A model generated the notes under the pieces. That model was not told the DNA's origin. It worked only from the letters and a program-made list of their open reading frames with translations, and searched no databases. Positions 40,393-44,186 of a stretch of DNA of 44,186 nt are shown here, in pieces (within the stretch, counting starts at the first letter, position 1; the number at the start of each line of letters is the position of its first letter). The translations under genes and the position numbers were made by a program. Origin of the DNA: an uncultured Bacilli bacterium (GTDB lineage Bacteria; Bacillota_I; Bacilli_A; RF39; UBA660); contig CALVHI010000004.1 in the NCBI GenBank assembly GCA_944327365.1, positions 1 to 44,186 of the forward strand, read 5' to 3'.

Positions 40393-40401
40393 TTGTAACA
40401 A
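40393..40401 (-). promoter_or_regulatory. Extended -10 element upstream of mutS
   Basis: TGT followed by TACAAT about 30 bases before the mutS start; the -35 region (AAGACT at 17 bases) is poor. Position is approximate to a few bases. Confidence 0.4.
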
Positions 40402-40432
40402 ATTTTTATTAAAAAGTCTTTATTTTTGCTAA

Positions 40433-40470
40433 AAAAATCTAAAAAATCTACTAGTTTCCTAGTAGATCTT
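40433..40470 (-). terminator. Terminator of the FIST-ALDH-SDR operon
   Basis: Perfect nine-base stem ATCTACTAG/CTAGTAGAT (40446-40454 with 40459-40467), four-base loop, then a T run on the minus strand. Confidence 0.9.
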
Positions 40471-40472
40471 AA

Positions 40473-41231
40473 TTAAACACAAGTATATCCACCATCAACT
40501 GGTAAGATTACCCCTGTAACATAGCTAGCTTCAGCGCTTCCTAAGAAGATTGCCGCAGCATTAAGCTCCCCTTCACGACCATATCTTCCGAGTGGAACAG
40601 TCGATTTCATATATGCCGTAAATGAATCAGTTATAAGTGTTTCATGCGTAAGTTCCGTATCAAAGTATCCTGGGCATATTGCATTACAAGTAATACCATA
40701 CTTAGCAAGTTCAGCTGCAACAGCGCGAGTAAAATTAATTACTCCCCCTTTACTAGTATGATAAGCAACCGTGTCCATAGCCATATTTCCAACCATACCA
40801 TACATAGATGAAATGTTTATAATGCGACCATAATTATGTTCTTTCATGATATTAGCAAATGCTCTTGTTACATAAAACAAACTTGTCATATCTGTTTTAA
40901 TAGTAAAATCCCAATCTTCATCAGTCATATCTAAGACACCAGCATTTTTACTACTTCCAGCACAGTTAACTAAAACATCAACTTTGCCAAATTTCTCTTT
41001 CACTTCTTTAGCAGCTACATTTACACTAGTAGCATCTGTTACATCACATTTAATGGGATAAGCTTCTACCCCCAAGGCCCGTATTTCCTCTGCTACCGCT
41101 TCTAATTTTTCCATACGTCTTGCTGTTATTACAACAGTGGCACCTTGACGGGCATAACCTAAAGCCATTTGTCTACCTAAACCAGATGAAGCACCAGATA
41201 CTACAACTACTCTTCCGGTATAATCAAACAT
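40473..41231 (-). CDS. SDR-family NAD(P)-dependent oxidoreductase
   Basis: Classical short-chain dehydrogenase of 252 residues. The cofactor motif is SGASSGLGR (Gly13, Gly17, Gly19), with NCAGS at 89-93, the catalytic Ser in INISSMYG, and Tyr157/Lys161 in AYHTSKGG. It ends with the usual VDGGYTCV tail. Overall it resembles 3-oxoacyl-ACP reductase or gluconate 5-dehydrogenase, but substrate cannot be told. It starts 12 bases after the aldehyde dehydrogenase with AAAGGAGG in front, and is the last gene of the operon. A joint alcohol/aldehyde/acid conversion with its neighbour is plausible. Confidence 0.93.
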   Translation of the reverse strand: MFDYTGRVVVVSGASSGLGRQMALGYARQGATVVITARRMEKLEAVAEEIRALGVEAYPIKCDVTDATSVNVAAKEVKEKFGKVDVLVNCAGSSKNAGVLDMTDEDWDFTIKTDMTSLFYVTRAFANIMKEHNYGRIINISSMYGMVGNMAMDTVAYHTSKGGVINFTRAVAAELAKYGITCNAICPGYFDTELTHETLITDSFTAYMKSTVPLGRYGREGELNAAAIFLGSAEASYVTGVILPVDGGYTCV

Positions 41232-41243
41232 AACATTCCTCCT

Positions 41244-42680
41244 TTATTTAGTAACATTTTTTAAGATAACAGTTTTCGTTCTAGACATTTCTTTTAAAGT
41301 GGTCATAATTCCCTCATTACCAATTCCTGAATATTTCCAGCCACCAAAAGGTTGTTCAAAGGAACGGAAGAATGATGCCCCATTAATAACAAAGCCACCA
41401 CATTCCATAGCTTCACTAACTTTAATCGCTTTACTAATATCTTTGGTAATAATGGATCCAGACAATCCATAAATAGACTTATTCGCTATTTCAATAGCCT
41501 CATCCAAGCTATCAAAACCAATTACTGGAATGACTGGTCCAAAAATTTCCATATCTTTAGCAACATCCATATCTGGAGTAACATTATCAAGGATAGTTGG
41601 CTCATAGAATGCGCCATTTCTTTTGCCACCGCAAACAAGTGTTGCACCAGCTTTAATCGTTTCGTTTACTTGACGCTCTACTTCAATAGCAGCTTCCTCA
41701 CTTACTAGACAACCAATATCGGTAGACATATCTTGAGGGTTACCTTGTTTTAATGAATGAATCTTATCAGTCATTTTTCTAATAAATTCATCTTTAACAG
41801 AATTTTCAACTAAGAATCTTTTTGAAGCACAACATACTTGACCCGTGTTATAAAGTCTTCCCCAAACAGTTTCTTCAATAGCTAAATCCATATCACCATC
41901 GGCACAAAGAATAAAAGCGTCATTTCCACCTAGTTCTAAAGAACTATGTGCACAATGATCAGCACAATTTTTAGCAGCATCTATTCCTGCAGCAGTAGAA
42001 CCAGTAAGACTTACCATATCAACTTTCTTACTACTAGTTAGAGCTTTACCAACAACAGAACCACTTCCATGAACAACGCTAATGATACCAGCTGGAACTC
42101 CAGCTTCCACCAGTAATTCAACATATCTAGTTAAAGTTAGAGGATTTACACTAGCAGGTTTTAAGATAACCGCATTTCCCATTAATAATGCAGGTGGTAC
42201 TTTATTAATAAAGATATCACTTGGGAAATTAAATGGAATAATTGCTACTACTACTCCTAAAGGTTGTTGTATCGTATATTGAATCGTATTTTCTTGCCCT
42301 TTTTCCGTACCTCTATAAACAATATTTCCGTATTCATGTTTTACTTTTTCAACATATCCTGGGACACCAATCTGGATATTTGCTATTTCATTATAAGCTT
42401 CTTTAATTGGTTTACCTGTTTCTTTAGAAAGAAGCATAGCCAGTTCATCTTTATTTTCTTCAACAAGCTCTGCAAATCTTGATAATACTTCGCAACGTTC
42501 AATGACACTTTTTGCCTCCCACATCTTTTGATGAGCATCGGCATAGTCAATTGCTCTTTCTACATCTTCTTTTGTTAAACTTGGTACGGTATCAATTAAT
42601 TCGTTTGTGGCAGGGTTATATACTTCAATAACCTTGCCATCAGAAGAATCGCACCATTTATTTCCAATTAAACTTTTCAT
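41244..42680 (-). CDS. NAD(P)-dependent aldehyde dehydrogenase
   Basis: Non-phosphorylating aldehyde dehydrogenase of 478 residues that oxidises an aldehyde to its acid. Key residues are Asn151 (IIPFNFPSD), Lys174 (ILKPASVNP), the cofactor loop SLTGSTAAG, general base Glu249 (SSLELGGNDA) and catalytic Cys283 (NTGQVCCA). The C-terminus carries FGPVIPV and PFGGWKYSGIG. It is of the succinate-semialdehyde / lactaldehyde / glyceraldehyde-3-phosphate class; the substrate is not decided by motifs alone. It lies 14 bases after the FIST gene, with GGGGG before its start. Confidence 0.95.
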   Translation of the reverse strand: MKSLIGNKWCDSSDGKVIEVYNPATNELIDTVPSLTKEDVERAIDYADAHQKMWEAKSVIERCEVLSRFAELVEENKDELAMLLSKETGKPIKEAYNEIANIQIGVPGYVEKVKHEYGNIVYRGTEKGQENTIQYTIQQPLGVVVAIIPFNFPSDIFINKVPPALLMGNAVILKPASVNPLTLTRYVELLVEAGVPAGIISVVHGSGSVVGKALTSSKKVDMVSLTGSTAAGIDAAKNCADHCAHSSLELGGNDAFILCADGDMDLAIEETVWGRLYNTGQVCCASKRFLVENSVKDEFIRKMTDKIHSLKQGNPQDMSTDIGCLVSEEAAIEVERQVNETIKAGATLVCGGKRNGAFYEPTILDNVTPDMDVAKDMEIFGPVIPVIGFDSLDEAIEIANKSIYGLSGSIITKDISKAIKVSEAMECGGFVINGASFFRSFEQPFGGWKYSGIGNEGIMTTLKEMSRTKTVILKNVTK

Positions 42681-42694
42681 TTATTTTCCCCCTT

Positions 42695-43867
42695 TTATTC
42701 TCCAAATGCCGTATATGATAGTGATAATCCACCAACCGTATTAGATGAATGATCTCCTCTACCATATTCACCAAATGTAAATACTACTAAGAATTCTTTA
42801 TCCGGAATAGCTTTCTTAATTTCAGGATAAATCTTATCTTCAATATTAGCTAGAGCAAGACCAAGTCTTCGTCCACCACAATGAACCAAGAAATAACTCT
42901 TTACTTCACCATCCATCATATCAGTTACTTTTTCAATTGTTTCTTCGTTTGCTTTTAATATTCCTTCTGGAGTATTTTCCATTTGAATAACAGCCGTATT
43001 TAAAGCTAAATCAGCTCCAATATTCATTGAATAATCATCATTACCATTCATTGGATGACGAACAGCAATTACTTTACCAATAGGATCTTTTACGCCTAGA
43101 GGTGCACAAATTGTTTCGGTAAGCAAGTTACCTCCCATTAATGAATCTACATCTTTGCCGGTCCATTCAGCATATTTTTTTAAGGCTGGTTCATGGTCAA
43201 TTTCAACAAGTGTTCTTCTATCTCTAACCTTTGTAATAATACCAGCATTTTTAGTTTCATGATAAGCGCCTGTATAAAAATTTTTCATTTTGCCATTCGT
43301 ATAAAAAATAGCAAGTACACAACCATCAGCAAAAGATTCTCCATCATTTAAGATACTCCATTTACCTTCAACTGTATTATCTGCAGCTGATCCACCAAAT
43401 ACAGGAACATCCCCAATAACATCCTCTATTCCTTTCATATATTCTTCTTCATTCGCAGGACTTGCACTCATAAAGAAGAAATCAGGTTTTAAACTCTTAT
43501 CTTTTACTTTACTTACTGCTTCTTTAGCAATACGTCTACCTATTTCACGAGGCGATTCATCTGTCTTTTTAGAACCGGCAGTTACTACTTCAACATCACC
43601 ACCAAATAACATCATTCCTGAATATCCTGTTTCTTTATTTAAATATCCATCTTGAGTACATAAGGCTACTGATGAAGTACAACCGATGATTGGAACATCA
43701 CCAAGTACGCTTTTTGCTCCTTCCATTAATTTAGCTTGATCTTGAACACAACTTGTAAAGAGCAATCCAACTTGAGGATTTTCTAGTTTGTTTGCCATTT
43801 TGGCAGTTTCTACACCTGATGCATATGCATCTTCTAACTCACTATATCCAACTTTTGTTTTTAACAT
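42695..43867 (-). CDS. Stand-alone FIST-domain protein
   Basis: A 390-residue soluble protein made only of FIST_N and FIST_C domains. FIST_N is seen in VGYSELEDAYASG, LLFTSCVQDQ, VPIIGCTSSV and VFGGSAADNT. FIST_C ends with VVFTFGEYGRGDHSSNTVGGLSLSYTAFG. FIST is an input domain thought to sense small ligands such as amino acids and is often joined to kinase, methyl-accepting or GGDEF outputs. No output domain is present here. It heads an operon with an aldehyde dehydrogenase and an SDR, so it may bind the pathway's metabolite or act as an enzyme-like partner. AAGGAG lies 9 bases before the start. Confidence 0.92.
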   Translation of the reverse strand: MLKTKVGYSELEDAYASGVETAKMANKLENPQVGLLFTSCVQDQAKLMEGAKSVLGDVPIIGCTSSVALCTQDGYLNKETGYSGMMLFGGDVEVVTAGSKKTDESPREIGRRIAKEAVSKVKDKSLKPDFFFMSASPANEEEYMKGIEDVIGDVPVFGGSAADNTVEGKWSILNDGESFADGCVLAIFYTNGKMKNFYTGAYHETKNAGIITKVRDRRTLVEIDHEPALKKYAEWTGKDVDSLMGGNLLTETICAPLGVKDPIGKVIAVRHPMNGNDDYSMNIGADLALNTAVIQMENTPEGILKANEETIEKVTDMMDGEVKSYFLVHCGGRRLGLALANIEDKIYPEIKKAIPDKEFLVVFTFGEYGRGDHSSNTVGGLSLSYTAFGE

Positions 43868-44136
43868 TTTTTCACTCTCCTTTACTTAACTAATGTTTCT
43901 ACTAAATTTGGACTTTAAAATTCATTATTGTTTTATCATCTAACTTTTAGTGCACCATTACCTCCATTCTCTACTAACATTTTACCACATTTTTATCATT
44001 TATACTTGATTAATCTCAATACTTAACATAAAAGTGTAAAGTTATCATTAATTAAATAAAAAGGCAAGATTTCTCTTACTTTCTTATACTAGAAAATTAA
44101 ACTACAAATCTTATACCCCGACAGTTTTTAAATTAT
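43868..44136 (-). promoter_or_regulatory. Leader and promoter region of the FIST operon
   Basis: An extended -10 (TGG then TAAAAT, 43979-43987) lies about 110 bases upstream of the FIST start; no clear -35 stands before it. The resulting leader of about 105 bases contains GGAGG followed closely by ATG-GTG-CAC-TAA (near 43945-43965), which could be a tiny leader frame or chance. No known riboswitch is recognised. Confidence 0.4.
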
Positions 44137-44172
44137 AATAAAAAAGACATAAGTTCCATACTATGTCTTTAT
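44137..44172 (-). terminator. Terminator of a gene beyond the right edge
   Basis: Nine-base stem AAAGACATA/TATGTCTTT with a ten-base loop, followed by six T on the minus strand. It would end a leftward transcript coming from outside the window. Confidence 0.8.
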
Positions 44173-44186
44173 GCTTCTATATTGAT

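Noticed and set aside
43945-43965. GGAGG-ATG-GTG-CAC-TAA as a leader peptide of the FIST operon
   Set aside because: The frame is only three codons and the spacing to the ATG is too short; no attenuator hairpin follows. It is mentioned only in the leader entry.
1-44186. tRNA, rRNA or CRISPR loci
   Set aside because: No cloverleaf-like T-loop GGTTCRAATCC signatures, rRNA segments or regularly spaced repeats were found on either strand by reading.

Overview
This 44.2 kb window is a chromosomal segment of a low-G+C, Gram-positive-type bacterium of the Bacillota. Every convincing gene lies on the minus strand, so transcription runs from right to left. TGA is used as an ordinary stop (for example in the LtaS-like gene and yrrN) and Trp is written TGG, so the standard bacterial code applies. 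EzrA, RbgA, YrzB, SpoIVB-type peptidase, YrrM/YrrN/YrrO and PASTA-PBP homologues point to Bacilli or a close relative. The A+T-rich, compact, overlapping genes would fit a reduced uncultivated Bacilli lineage (RF39/Erysipelotrichia-like), but that placement is inference. No tRNA, rRNA or CRISPR array was found.

Layout in the direction of transcription. (1) 43.9-40.4 kb: an operon of a stand-alone FIST-domain protein, an aldehyde dehydrogenase and an SDR oxidoreductase, closed by a strong terminator. (2) 40.4-34.0 kb: mutS, a gap holding the decayed C-terminus of an IS605-type TnpB, then nusB-xseA-xseB-proS. (3) 34.0-29.6 kb: a SpoIVB-like serine peptidase, then ezrA, a SEC-C protein and a first signal peptidase I. 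(4) 29.6-25.5 kb: a large secreted Ig-repeat/beta-helix surface protein whose reading frame is broken near its N-terminus, although promoter, ribosome binding site and terminator remain. (5) 25.5-20.2 kb: a PH-domain protein, a class B PBP with a PASTA domain, mraY, ftsW and a membrane-anchored InlB-repeat protein. (6) 20.1-15.2 kb: ackA, a DHH phosphoesterase and ppdK. (7) 14.9-9.1 kb: two tiny membrane proteins, one of 35 residues, then ruvX-yrzB-mltG-trmR-yrrN-yrrO-greA and an unknown gene. (8) 9.1-2.5 kb: rplS, lepB-rbgA-rnhB, an LtaS-like enzyme and topA. (9) 2.4-0.08 kb: an ABC-2 transporter pair ending in a bidirectional terminator.

The genes serve envelope growth and division (PBP, MraY, FtsW, EzrA, MltG, LtaS-like enzyme, signal peptidases), DNA and RNA upkeep (TopA, RnhB, MutS, XseAB, RuvX, DHH phosphoesterase), translation and its wobble modification (L19, RbgA, ProRS, TrmR with YrrN/YrrO, GreA/NusB for transcription) and fermentative ATP supply (PPDK, acetate kinase). 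Spacing is very tight. At two places a predicted promoter overlaps the preceding gene's terminator, with the -35 box in the hairpin loop.

The points most worth a second look are the frame break in the surface protein, the FIST-ALDH-SDR operon, the terminator-embedded promoters (one with a palindrome over its -10 box), the unlisted small membrane proteins, the SpoIVB homologue in a non-sporulation neighbourhood and the TnpB relic.
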